A program made the position numbers and the translations under genes. The notes below the pieces were generated by a model that saw only the letters and a program-made list of their open reading frames with translations, searched no databases and was not told the origin of the DNA. 26,002 nucleotides of DNA from JBEINZ01 sp040377825 (lineage in GTDB: Bacteria; Pseudomonadota; Alphaproteobacteria; Rhizobiales; Ancalomicrobiaceae). The stretch is from NCBI GenBank assembly GCA_040377825.1, contig JBEINZ010000016.1, forward strand, positions 1 to 26,002, read 5' to 3'. Of the stretch, positions 1-6,468 are shown piece by piece; the stretch's first letter is position 1, and each line of letters begins with the position of its first letter.

Positions 1-258
1 CGAAGAGATCCGGTCTTCAAGCGCAATGCATTCGGATACGTCGCAGTCCACGTATACTTTCACGAGGCCGTCTTGGCTCGCCTTCGTGATCAGCCTATGC
101 GCCTTCAAGCTGGTCAGCCCGAGCCGACGAGCCACTTCGGACTGGGTTAGCCCACCCGCGAAGTGCATCCAGGCCGCGCGCGCGGCAAGACTGGTGTCGT
201 CGGTACGCACCCGCGCATTCCCCCCAAGCGGTCGATCTCTTGCCTTCGCCTTACGCAA
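1..258 (-). CDS. SorC/EryD-family sugar-responsive transcriptional regulator, partial at 3' end
   Basis: This is the N-terminal part of a regulator that leaves the window at its left edge. The frame is open and reads RTDDTSLAARAAW, then an HTH of the type GGLTQSEVARRLGLTSLKAH, then a wing ending VDCDVSECIALEDRIS. That pattern is typical of SorC/DeoR-like regulators such as Brucella EryD, which bind a phosphorylated sugar through a C-terminal domain not seen here. The start is uncertain. TTG at 258 has AAAAGG upstream and gives a basic leader; GTG at 210 has a G-run upstream. There is no in-frame ATG. It follows dhaL on the same strand after a 319-bp gap with its own candidate promoter. I infer that it controls the tetrulose operon upstream of it, as EryD does for ery genes. 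The family call is strong; the ligand is inferred. Confidence 0.8.
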   Translation of the reverse strand, partial: MRKAKARDRPLGGNARVRTDDTSLAARAAWMHFAGGLTQSEVARRLGLTSLKAHRLITKASQDGLVKVYVDCDVSECIALEDRISS

Positions 259-376
259 AGGGAGCCTTTTTGACCGATTATCAAAGGCTGACCGGATAAG
301 TCCTGCGGCAATAGCGAGGGATGCCCGTCGTGCCGGGACCGTGGGTCACAGTTTGTATTTTTCTTCTTACAGGGAT

Positions 377-406
377 ATTTTCTTCACAGACATGGATCGT
401 TGTCAA
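377..406 (-). promoter_or_regulatory. Candidate sigma-70 promoter for the SorC-type regulator
   Basis: On the minus strand there is a perfect TTGACA (plus-strand 401-406), an 18-bp spacer, and GAAAAT (377-382), a 4 of 6 match to TATAAT. It lies in the AT-rich part of the gap and points at the regulator start at 258, leaving a leader of roughly 110 nt. This is a motif match only. Confidence 0.4.
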
Positions 407-543
407 TGTGTTTACCGTATTTGAGTTGCGCGCCCCGTTCCAAATCGTGGTGTATTGGATGCACGCGATAGGCGAACGTTTCTCGATCGGCCGGATTTGA
501 AAATGGCCCTGCCTAGCTTTCAATGCATGGCGGGCACAAAGGA

Positions 544-569
544 GCGGACAAAAGCAGCGGACAAAAGCA
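544..569. repeat. 13-bp direct tandem repeat (two units)
   Basis: The unit GCGGACAAAAGCA occurs at 544-556 and again, identical, at 557-569, just after the dhaL stop codon on the minus strand. It is probably a small slippage duplication. No function is evident. Confidence 0.7.
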
Positions 570-577
570 GCGGCAGC

Positions 578-1234
578 TCAACCGGCGTTTTCAGCCTTTG
601 CGAAGCCCTCGCAGAATACCGCGATCATCATCGTGGCGGATACTGCCCCCGGATCGGGATGTCCTAGGCTGCGGTCACCGAGGCGCGCCGCGCGGCCGAG
701 CGTGGCTACCATCCGTGCCGTGCCATCCGCCCCTGCCTTGGCCGCCTCGACCATCGCCGCGAGTCCGGCCGCAAGCGACGTTTCGGCTTGCTCTGAGAAT
801 GTCTCCGCCATTCTCGCCGCAGGGTCCCAGGCATCGATCATGGTCTTTTGTCCCGGCACCGCCTTGCCACGGCGGGCGATACCATCCGCCATCGCCTTGA
901 TCAGCGTTGGGGTCTCGGTTGCGGGCATAGCGCCGCGCGGCCCGGCCATCTTGGCGGCACTCATGAACGCGGTGGCATAAAGCGGGCCGGAGGACGCGCC
1001 GACCGCGTTCAGGAAGCCCTTGGCGGCGGCATTGAACTGGTCGGCGAGTGTGGCGGTGTCGGGCAAGGCCGCGACGGCAGCGGCGGCGGCGGCGGTTCCT
1101 TGCTCCATGGCGATGCCATGATCGGCATCGCCGATAATGCCGTCGAGCCGACAAAGTTCGTCGCGCTCGTCTTTCATCCGTTGCGCGAGCCGAACGAAGA
1201 TTTCGACCAAGCCTGCCGTCGTCAATAAGCTCAT
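578..1234 (-). CDS. dhaL: Dihydroxyacetone-kinase-family ATP-binding subunit (DhaL-like)
   Basis: The 218-residue product is the nucleotide-binding half of a two-subunit Dha kinase. LDGIIGDADHG near residues 30-40 supplies Asp31, Asp36 and Asp38, matching the Mg-binding Asp30/35/37 of E. coli DhaL. QKTMIDAWDP and HPDPGAVS are also family motifs. Its ATG overlaps the dhaK stop by 4 bp (ATGA), so the two are translationally coupled and presumably form one enzyme. No DhaM or other PTS component is present in the window, so ATP rather than a PTS phosphoprotein is the likely donor. Next to eryC-, eryH- and eryI-type genes, the substrate is more likely erythrulose than dihydroxyacetone. Related kinases acting on L- or D-erythrulose (LerK, DerK) are known from Mycobacterium smegmatis. 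Substrate is inferred, family is firm. Confidence 0.9.
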   Translation of the reverse strand: MSLLTTAGLVEIFVRLAQRMKDERDELCRLDGIIGDADHGIAMEQGTAAAAAAVAALPDTATLADQFNAAAKGFLNAVGASSGPLYATAFMSAAKMAGPRGAMPATETPTLIKAMADGIARRGKAVPGQKTMIDAWDPAARMAETFSEQAETSLAAGLAAMVEAAKAGADGTARMVATLGRAARLGDRSLGHPDPGAVSATMMIAVFCEGFAKAENAG

Positions 1235-2250
1235 TTATTCGCGCCTTGCTGAAACATCGCGCAATCGCAGGGATGATCGATGAGCCGCGTCAGTTCATCA
1301 TCGAGATGCATGATGGTAATCGAGGCACCCGCCATTTCCATCGAGGTGCAGTAAGGTCCGACGAGACTGGCATGGATTTTCAGCCCCGCGGCGTCGAGCC
1401 GCTCCGCGACGCGGGCGAACATGATGTAAAGTTCCATCAGCGGCGTCGAGCCGAGCGAATTGACGAGCACCGCGACCGTGTCGCCGGCCGGCGCGTTCAT
1501 CTCGCCCAAGATCGCGTCCATGATCTCGTCGACGATCGAGTTCGCGCCGCGCAAGGCTTCGCGGCGAATGCCCGGCTCGCCATGGATGCCCATGCCGATC
1601 TCCATCTCTCCGGCCGGCAGATCGAAATTCGGCCGCCGGGTTTGCGGCAGGGAGCAGGCCGAGAGCGCCACGCCCATCGTATAGGTCCGGTCGTTGGCGC
1701 GGCGTGCGACACGCTCGACCTCGTCGAGCGGCATCATCAGATCGGCCGCCGCACCCGCGGCCTTGAAAATGAAGACATTGCCCGCCACGCCGCGCCGCTC
1801 CGAACGCCGGTCTTTCGGCGCGGAGGCGATGTCGTCGGTCGTCAGTACGGTGCGAGCCTCGATCCCGTCCATCGCCAGCAGTTCGGTCGCCATGTCGAAG
1901 TTCATGACGTCGCCGGCATAATTCCCGTACATGAACAAGACGCCCGCGCCGCCATGGGCCGACATGGCCGCATCGGCGGCCGGCTGCGGCGGCGGCGAGG
2001 CGAAGACATTGCCGATGGCGGCCGCGTCGGCCAGCCCTTTGCCGACGAAGCCGAGAAAAGTCGGCTCGTGCCCCGATCCGCCACCAATCACCAGCGCCAC
2101 CTTGCCCGGCCGCGGCCCCTCGCGCGCGATAATCGCCCGCGGCGCCGCAAGCGATCGCGTGAGATGCCTTGGATGCGCGGCCAGGATCCCGACCAGCATT
2201 TCGTCGACAGCGGCATTGCCATCGTTGATGATCTTTTGTGTCGGCGTCAC
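1231..2250 (-). CDS. dhaK: Dihydroxyacetone-kinase-family substrate-binding subunit (DhaK-like; probable erythrulose kinase)
   Basis: The 339-residue product is the ketose-binding half of a Dha kinase. GGGSGHEPTFLGFVGKG begins at residue 56. His61, Asp114 (in GNYAGDVMNF) and His223 (in GMGIHGEPG) match E. coli DhaK His56, Asp109 and His218 with a constant offset of five; the last is the histidine that binds the ketone covalently. The catalytic set is therefore complete. The start is GTG with GAGGAG six bases upstream. The gene follows the eryC-type gene after 10 bp and overlaps dhaL by 4 bp. Because the other operon genes act on tetrulose phosphates, I infer that this pair makes erythrulose 1-phosphate or 4-phosphate. 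Plain dihydroxyacetone, or apulose as in apiose catabolism, are alternatives, but no transketolase-like gene is present for the latter. Confidence 0.9.
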   Translation of the reverse strand: MTPTQKIINDGNAAVDEMLVGILAAHPRHLTRSLAAPRAIIAREGPRPGKVALVIGGGSGHEPTFLGFVGKGLADAAAIGNVFASPPPQPAADAAMSAHGGAGVLFMYGNYAGDVMNFDMATELLAMDGIEARTVLTTDDIASAPKDRRSERRGVAGNVFIFKAAGAAADLMMPLDEVERVARRANDRTYTMGVALSACSLPQTRRPNFDLPAGEMEIGMGIHGEPGIRREALRGANSIVDEIMDAILGEMNAPAGDTVAVLVNSLGSTPLMELYIMFARVAERLDAAGLKIHASLVGPYCTSMEMAGASITIMHLDDELTRLIDHPCDCAMFQQGANK

Positions 2251-2260
2251 GGCCGTCTCC

Positions 2261-3193
2261 TCAGGATTTTAAGTGGCTCGCGCCGGTGTCGACGAACGGC
2301 GCCCAGAATGCGATGCTCTCGGCGATCTGCGCGATGACCTGTCGATCGTTCGGCTCGCGTTCCTTGAACGAGAGTTCCAAGCAGATCTCGTTATCCTCGC
2401 CGCCGCCGGCTCGAAATGCCGCGAGCAAGGGCTCGGGCTGGATCCGGCCCTTGGCGTTGAATTCAGCGGTGAACGGCCGATGACCGCCCTTATCCATCAG
2501 CGATTGCTTGATGTGAATGATCGGCGAGACTTTGGGCACCGCCCGCGCCCAGGCATGGGGATCGTAATCGTTCGGGTCTGGGCTCATGATGTCGCCGTGG
2601 TCGATATCCGCCATCATCCACATCGGAATGGCGAAGCTCGCGGCCGATAGTCGTTCCTGGAGCGCTAGGCAGCCCCGGATCGTCTCCCCGAACTCACGGC
2701 CGATGCTCATCGGCTCCCAGAATAGATAGCCGAGGCCCGCGCCCTTGGCATGCTCCGCCACTTCGGCCCAGCACTCCAGCGCCCGATCGATCATGTCCGC
2801 GCGCCGGATCGGATCGTCGAAATCCTTGTAGGTAAAGATCGCGAACTGGCTGCCGACGGACATGCCGCCGAGATCCGCCGTGATGTCGGCGAAGGTCTTG
2901 AACCACGAGACGTAATAGCGGCGCACGTCGCGGTCGGGATGGCCGAAATGGTTGAGCCGCCCGTAGGGACCGGTCATGCCCGACGTCACGCGCACGCCGG
3001 TGCGGGCAAGCGCGGCGTTCATTTGTCGGGTCAACCGGCGGATCGTTTCCGCCGGCCAACTCGGATTGATGAACTCGTGGGTGAGCTGAAGGTCGCGGAT
3101 CATCAGTTGACGCGCAACGGCATCGATGAGGTCATTCGGATCGGCGAACCGGTTGACCAGCGGGTTGGTGTTCAAGGATAGCGAGAAGGGCAT
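2261..3193 (-). CDS. eryC: TIM-barrel sugar-phosphate epimerase, EryC type
   Basis: The 310-residue product belongs to the xylose-isomerase-like TIM-barrel (AP endonuclease 2) superfamily and has the length and sequence style of Brucella EryC. Candidate metal and catalytic residues are Glu160 (FWEPMSIGREFG), Asp196 and His199 (ADIDHGD), His227 (IIHIKQS) and Glu273 (ICLELSFKERE). In Brucella, EryC converts L-erythrulose 1-phosphate (L-3-tetrulose-4-phosphate) to the D form. The neighbours are the two other enzymes of that lower pathway, which supports the call. The ATG has GAGAG six bases upstream. It lies 108 bp after rpiB and 10 bp before dhaK. The EryC assignment rests on remembered family resemblance and context; a broader sugar-phosphate isomerase/epimerase label is the fallback. 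Confidence 0.78.
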   Translation of the reverse strand: MPFSLSLNTNPLVNRFADPNDLIDAVARQLMIRDLQLTHEFINPSWPAETIRRLTRQMNAALARTGVRVTSGMTGPYGRLNHFGHPDRDVRRYYVSWFKTFADITADLGGMSVGSQFAIFTYKDFDDPIRRADMIDRALECWAEVAEHAKGAGLGYLFWEPMSIGREFGETIRGCLALQERLSAASFAIPMWMMADIDHGDIMSPDPNDYDPHAWARAVPKVSPIIHIKQSLMDKGGHRPFTAEFNAKGRIQPEPLLAAFRAGGGEDNEICLELSFKEREPNDRQVIAQIAESIAFWAPFVDTGASHLKS

Positions 3194-3301
3194 GCGGGCT
3201 CTCGACCCTTTCGATCAGTGCAATTCGTCTAGCAAGTCCTGATCCGGACGCCGCGCGCGAAACGATGTGCGGGAGCGTTCTTGATCGAACTGAACTTCTG
3301 A

Positions 3302-3760
3302 CTAATCCGCGGAGTGATACTTCGCGTCGACCTCGTTGATCGCCTTGACATTTCCCGCGCTGCGGCCGGCTTCGTCGAATGTCTGGGCGAGGAACGCATC
3401 CGCGATGCTCTTGGCGACTTCCACGCCGATCACGCGCGCGCCCATGGTTATGACTTGCGCAGTGTTCGACAGGGCTGCCCGTTCGGCGGAATAGGTGTCG
3501 TGGCAGAGCGCGGCGCGAATACCGGGAACCTTGTTGGCGGCGATTGAGACGCCGATCCCCGTGCCGCAGACCAGGATGGCGCGATCATAGTCGCCGGCGA
3601 CAACGCCGGATACCACCCGGTCGGCAAGGTTCGCATAAAGCTCCTCGCTGCCCGCCGGCGCTTCCGAAAGCTCCGACACATCAAACCGAGCCTTCAAATG
3701 AAGCGCCAGATCATGGGCGAGGCCCTTACCCGCGCTATCACCAGCCACCGCGATCTTCAT
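3302..3760 (-). CDS. rpiB: RpiB-family isomerase, EryI type (probable D-erythrulose 4-phosphate isomerase)
   Basis: The 152-residue product matches the RpiB/LacAB isomerase family. Cys65 in LVCGTGIGVSIAANK aligns with the catalytic Cys66 of E. coli RpiB. The ring-opening His99 of E. coli aligns with Ser98 here (SAERAALSNTAQ), and the DH pair near the N-terminus is DS. A tetrulose phosphate cannot form the furanose ring that this histidine opens, so the change fits an EryI-type enzyme making D-erythrose 4-phosphate better than a ribose 5-phosphate isomerase. I chose ATG at 3760 over the in-frame start at 3775 because GAGGGA lies at a good distance and MKIAVAGDSAG begins the fold. It is 46 bp after the tpiA-type gene. 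Confidence 0.88.
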   Translation of the reverse strand: MKIAVAGDSAGKGLAHDLALHLKARFDVSELSEAPAGSEELYANLADRVVSGVVAGDYDRAILVCGTGIGVSIAANKVPGIRAALCHDTYSAERAALSNTAQVITMGARVIGVEVAKSIADAFLAQTFDEAGRSAGNVKAINEVDAKYHSAD

Positions 3761-3806
3761 GGTCGTTTCCCTCATGCCTTGTTGTATCGATCAATGACGT
3801 TGGCGC

Positions 3807-4580
3807 TCAAAGCGTCGCCGAGACGCGTTCCAGGATATCCTGGTATCCCCCAACTTCCCATGCGGAACGCCCAATGAACAGGCCGTCGATATTGGGGCAG
3901 CGGATCAATTCCGCGCAATTGCCGGGGTTGACCGAGCCGCCGTAAAGACACGATACCCGCCGACCCAAGACTTCGCCAGCAATGTCGATGATCCGGGCCT
4001 GTCGCGCATCCGCATAGTCAGCGGTCGCCGGAATGCCGCGCTCTCCGATGGCCCAGATCGGCTCATAGGCCAGCAGCAGCGGCGCCTCTCGCGCGGATCC
4101 ATTCAGCCGCGCCAAGGCGGCGCTCACCTGGATCGCCAGGACATCGTCCGCGCGGCCACCCTCGCGCTCGGCAAGGCTCTCACCGATGCAGATCAGCGGC
4201 GTCAGGCCGTGGCGAACCGCGGCCTCCACCTTCAGCCCGACCGTCTCATTGATCTCGCCGAAATGCTCGCGCCGCTCGGAATGACCGAGCTCGACGATGT
4301 CCAGCCCGCAATCGACCAACATCGGCGGCGATATCTCGCCGGTCCAGGCGCCGTGATCCGCCCAATGCATGTTCTGCGCGCCGACCTTTACCGAGGTCCC
4401 GGCGAGCCGATGCTTGACCTGACGCGCGGCCGTGAAAGGTGGAATCACAAATCGTTGGATGCGAGTGTCGCGCCGATCATCAGCCGCAGCCAATGCCTCG
4501 GCGAAGGCCAACGCCTCGGCCAGCGTCTTGTTCATCTTCCAACTGGTGCCGACCCACAGTCGATCCGGTTCCTGCAGCAT
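3807..4580 (-). CDS. tpiA: Triosephosphate-isomerase-family protein, EryH type (probable erythrulose-1-phosphate isomerase)
   Basis: The 257-residue product is a complete TIM barrel of the TpiA family. Lys15 (SWKMNK), His101 (ELGHSERREHFGE), Glu174 (LAYEPIWAIG) and the phosphate-binding YGGSVNPGN are all present. Two points differ from housekeeping TpiA: the near-invariant Asn of GNWK is Ser13 (GTSWKMN), and loop 6 reads WAIGERGIPATADYAD rather than WAIGTGKTATP. Both occur in EryH/TpiA2 proteins of erythritol operons, which turn D-erythrulose 1-phosphate into D-erythrulose 4-phosphate. It is the first gene of the operon, with GGGAG seven bases before the ATG and a candidate promoter upstream. 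A true glycolytic TpiA is less likely but not excluded. Confidence 0.85.
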   Translation of the reverse strand: MLQEPDRLWVGTSWKMNKTLAEALAFAEALAAADDRRDTRIQRFVIPPFTAARQVKHRLAGTSVKVGAQNMHWADHGAWTGEISPPMLVDCGLDIVELGHSERREHFGEINETVGLKVEAAVRHGLTPLICIGESLAEREGGRADDVLAIQVSAALARLNGSAREAPLLLAYEPIWAIGERGIPATADYADARQARIIDIAGEVLGRRVSCLYGGSVNPGNCAELIRCPNIDGLFIGRSAWEVGGYQDILERVSATL

Positions 4581-4634
4581 TCCCGGGCTCCCACCAACAG
4601 ATGGCTCCCGACCGCGGCCTTGGGAGCATGGCGA

Positions 4635-4663
4635 TTTATCCCGGTTCGTAGGTACCTGTCCAA
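4635..4663 (-). promoter_or_regulatory. Candidate promoter of the tetrulose operon
   Basis: On the minus strand TTGGAC (plus-strand 4658-4663) and GATAAA (4635-4640) stand 17 bp apart, each a 4 of 6 match to sigma-70 boxes. They end 55 bp before the first operon ATG at 4580. A TTGACG just upstream of the -35 is an alternative with worse spacing. This is a motif match only, but it is the best candidate in the 248-bp gap between the chemoreceptor gene and the operon, which otherwise shows nothing recognisable. Confidence 0.35.
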
Positions 4664-4828
4664 TCCGTCAATCGGTGCCGGCTCCGTTTAGTCACGCGAG
4701 CGACGGACGATGACCACAATGAACCCATGGCGTGCAAATCGATCAAGCAAAATAGACTCGAACTCTCGATCCGAACCTCTAAGCAATCCAATCTCCCCGC
4801 CTGCCATCGCAGCTTGAGTAAGTGATTG

Positions 4829-6301
4829 TCACGCAAGGGCGCGTGCCGCGCTGGTTGCTTTGTTCGTAGCGGCATCGACCTCATTCATGGATCCGGCGAC
4901 AGCGCTCATGCTGTGGGAGACTTGGCTGACACTCTCTGACGCAAGTTGCATGCTCGAAGAGATCTCACGCGTGACGTTGGCCTGCTCTTCTATGGCGCTG
5001 GCAAGCGCGCCGGAGATCTGGTTGATATCGCCGATCGTGTTGGCGATGGCTTCTATGGCGCCGACGGCCTTGCGCGTTGAACTTTGGACCGCGCCAATCT
5101 GTTCCGCGATATCCTCGGTCGCCTTAGACGTCTGATTGGCTAGGCTTTTGACCTCGGCTGCGACAACGGCGAAACCTCGCCCCGCCTCGCCGGCGCGCGC
5201 CGCCTCGATCGTGGCGTTGAGCGCCAGCAGGTTTGTCTGCGAGGCAATCGAATTGATAAGGTCAACGACCTCTCCGATCTTCTGAGTGACGCTCATAAGT
5301 CCGGACACGATTTCGTTTGTTTCTCGCGCCTGGGTTACGGCACGATCGGATGTAGCGCGAGCGGTCTCCAGTCGACGGCTGACGTCGCCCACGGAGGCGG
5401 CGAGTTCTTCGGTTCCCGCAGCAATCTGCTGCACATTGCGCAACGTTGCCTCGGAGGCGGCAGCGGCTGTGCCGGATTGCGCATTCATGGCCGAAGTCGC
5501 TTTGGCAATCGCCCCAAGATCGACCTCGATTAACTTTGTTAAGGCGTCACGCCTGTTGCGGTTCGCGGTAACGTCGGTCGCGAACTTAACGACTTTAATG
5601 ACCGTGCCGTTTGCATCCATGATTGGATTATAGGAGCCTTGGATCCAGATCTCCTTGCCGCCCTTGCCGAGGCGCTTAAATTCCGACGCGTAGAATTCGC
5701 CGCGCCTCAGATTATTCCAGAATTCTGTATAGTCCGGAGAGGCCACGTCGCTCGGCGGTACAAACATCGCATGCCGCTGACCTTTAATGTCTTCGATGCG
5801 ATAGCCCATGAGCGAGAGGAAGTTTTGGTTGGCGTCGATAATCGTGCCGTCTAGCGCAAATTCAATCACGGCCTGCGAGCGGTTGATCGCGCGAACTTGC
5901 CCGGCCTGTTCGGCATCCTGACGCTTGCGTTCGGTCACGTCCGTCGCGAACTTGACCACCTTATAGGCTTGACCGTTTGGACCAATCAACGGGTTGTACG
6001 TCGCTTGGATCCACACTTCCCGATCGTTTTTGCCGAGGCGTCTGTACTCGGCAGACTGAAATTCACCTTTGCGCAGCTGTTCCCAAAAAAACCTATATTT
6101 GGAAGAGGCGCGCTCGGCTTCTTGAACGAACATGCTGTGATTTCGACCAACGATCTCGTCGAGCTTGTAGCCTAGAACATCTAGGAAGTTCTTGTTGGCT
6201 GCGAGAATTTTGCCTTCCATATCGAACTCTATCACTGCAAGCGACCGATTCAGCGCGGCAAGCTTGTCCGTGACTTCGCGATTGCGCAAAAGATTGAACA
6301 T
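4829..6301 (-). CDS. Soluble PAS-PAS methyl-accepting chemotaxis protein
   Basis: The 490-residue product has two PAS domains (about 15-125 and 137-247) followed by an MCP signalling domain (about 270-490). The signalling hairpin is clear at about 360-395, with SQTNLLALNATIEAARAG and GRGFAVVAAEVKSLA. There is no signal peptide or hydrophobic span, so it should be cytoplasmic, sensing an internal cue such as redox state through a PAS ligand. The architecture is that of BdlA or a soluble Aer-like receptor. The two PAS domains resemble each other closely; both end in KVVKFATDVT, which points to an internal duplication. There is no NWETF-like C-terminal pentapeptide. AAAGG lies eight bases before the ATG. 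No other chemotaxis gene is nearby, so it is an orphan receptor. The ligand cannot be inferred. Confidence 0.95.
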   Translation of the reverse strand: MFNLLRNREVTDKLAALNRSLAVIEFDMEGKILAANKNFLDVLGYKLDEIVGRNHSMFVQEAERASSKYRFFWEQLRKGEFQSAEYRRLGKNDREVWIQATYNPLIGPNGQAYKVVKFATDVTERKRQDAEQAGQVRAINRSQAVIEFALDGTIIDANQNFLSLMGYRIEDIKGQRHAMFVPPSDVASPDYTEFWNNLRRGEFYASEFKRLGKGGKEIWIQGSYNPIMDANGTVIKVVKFATDVTANRNRRDALTKLIEVDLGAIAKATSAMNAQSGTAAAASEATLRNVQQIAAGTEELAASVGDVSRRLETARATSDRAVTQARETNEIVSGLMSVTQKIGEVVDLINSIASQTNLLALNATIEAARAGEAGRGFAVVAAEVKSLANQTSKATEDIAEQIGAVQSSTRKAVGAIEAIANTIGDINQISGALASAIEEQANVTREISSSMQLASESVSQVSHSMSAVAGSMNEVDAATNKATSAARALA

Positions 6302-6410
6302 GACTTAGCCTTTACTGAAGGCGGCCGATCCGCCGATGCTTACACCGTGATGACGTCAAAATCCATTGTTTCTAGTTTCAGAATGTTTAATTTTTAGCAT
6401 CTCTGTTAAA

Positions 6411-6454
6411 CATAAAAGTGGGATTGTTCGTTGATAGGGCGTTCGAGCAATCCC
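6411..6454 (-). terminator. Rho-independent terminator after gabD
   Basis: GGGATTGTTCG at 6420-6430 pairs with CGAGCAATCCC at 6444-6454 over 11 bp (one G-T pair) around a 13-base loop. On the minus strand the stem is followed at once by ACTTTTATG, a short T-tract. It begins 15 bp after the gabD stop and should separate gabD from the chemoreceptor gene. Confidence 0.75.
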
Positions 6455-6468
6455 GCTTGGCAAAAAGC

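Larger units (their letters stand above)
259..577. other. Intergenic region between dhaL and the SorC-type regulator gene
   Basis: This gap of 319 bp holds no convincing gene. It has an AT-rich patch at about 348-420, unlike the GC-rich surroundings, which contains a candidate promoter reading towards the regulator. A 13-bp tandem duplication lies close to the dhaL stop. No clear hairpin terminator follows dhaL. An operator for the SorC-type regulator could lie here, but I could not pick out a convincing palindrome. Confidence 0.5.

Noticed and set aside
26..424. Plus-strand open frame of 132 codons
   Set aside because: It is antisense to the SorC-type regulator, whose protein sequence is clearly conserved on the minus strand.
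1246..2337. Plus-strand open frame of 363 codons
   Set aside because: It is the mirror of dhaK in GC-rich DNA; its arginine- and histidine-rich product matches nothing, while the minus strand has full catalytic motifs.
4740..4800. Possible tRNA remnant in the gap before the tetrulose operon
   Set aside because: The minus strand has a TTCGAGT segment like a T-loop, but the flanking bases do not pair and no anticodon or acceptor arms are visible.
6381..6411. CtrA-like TTAA pair upstream of the chemoreceptor gene
   Set aside because: The two TTAA half-sites are about 15 bp apart, not 7.
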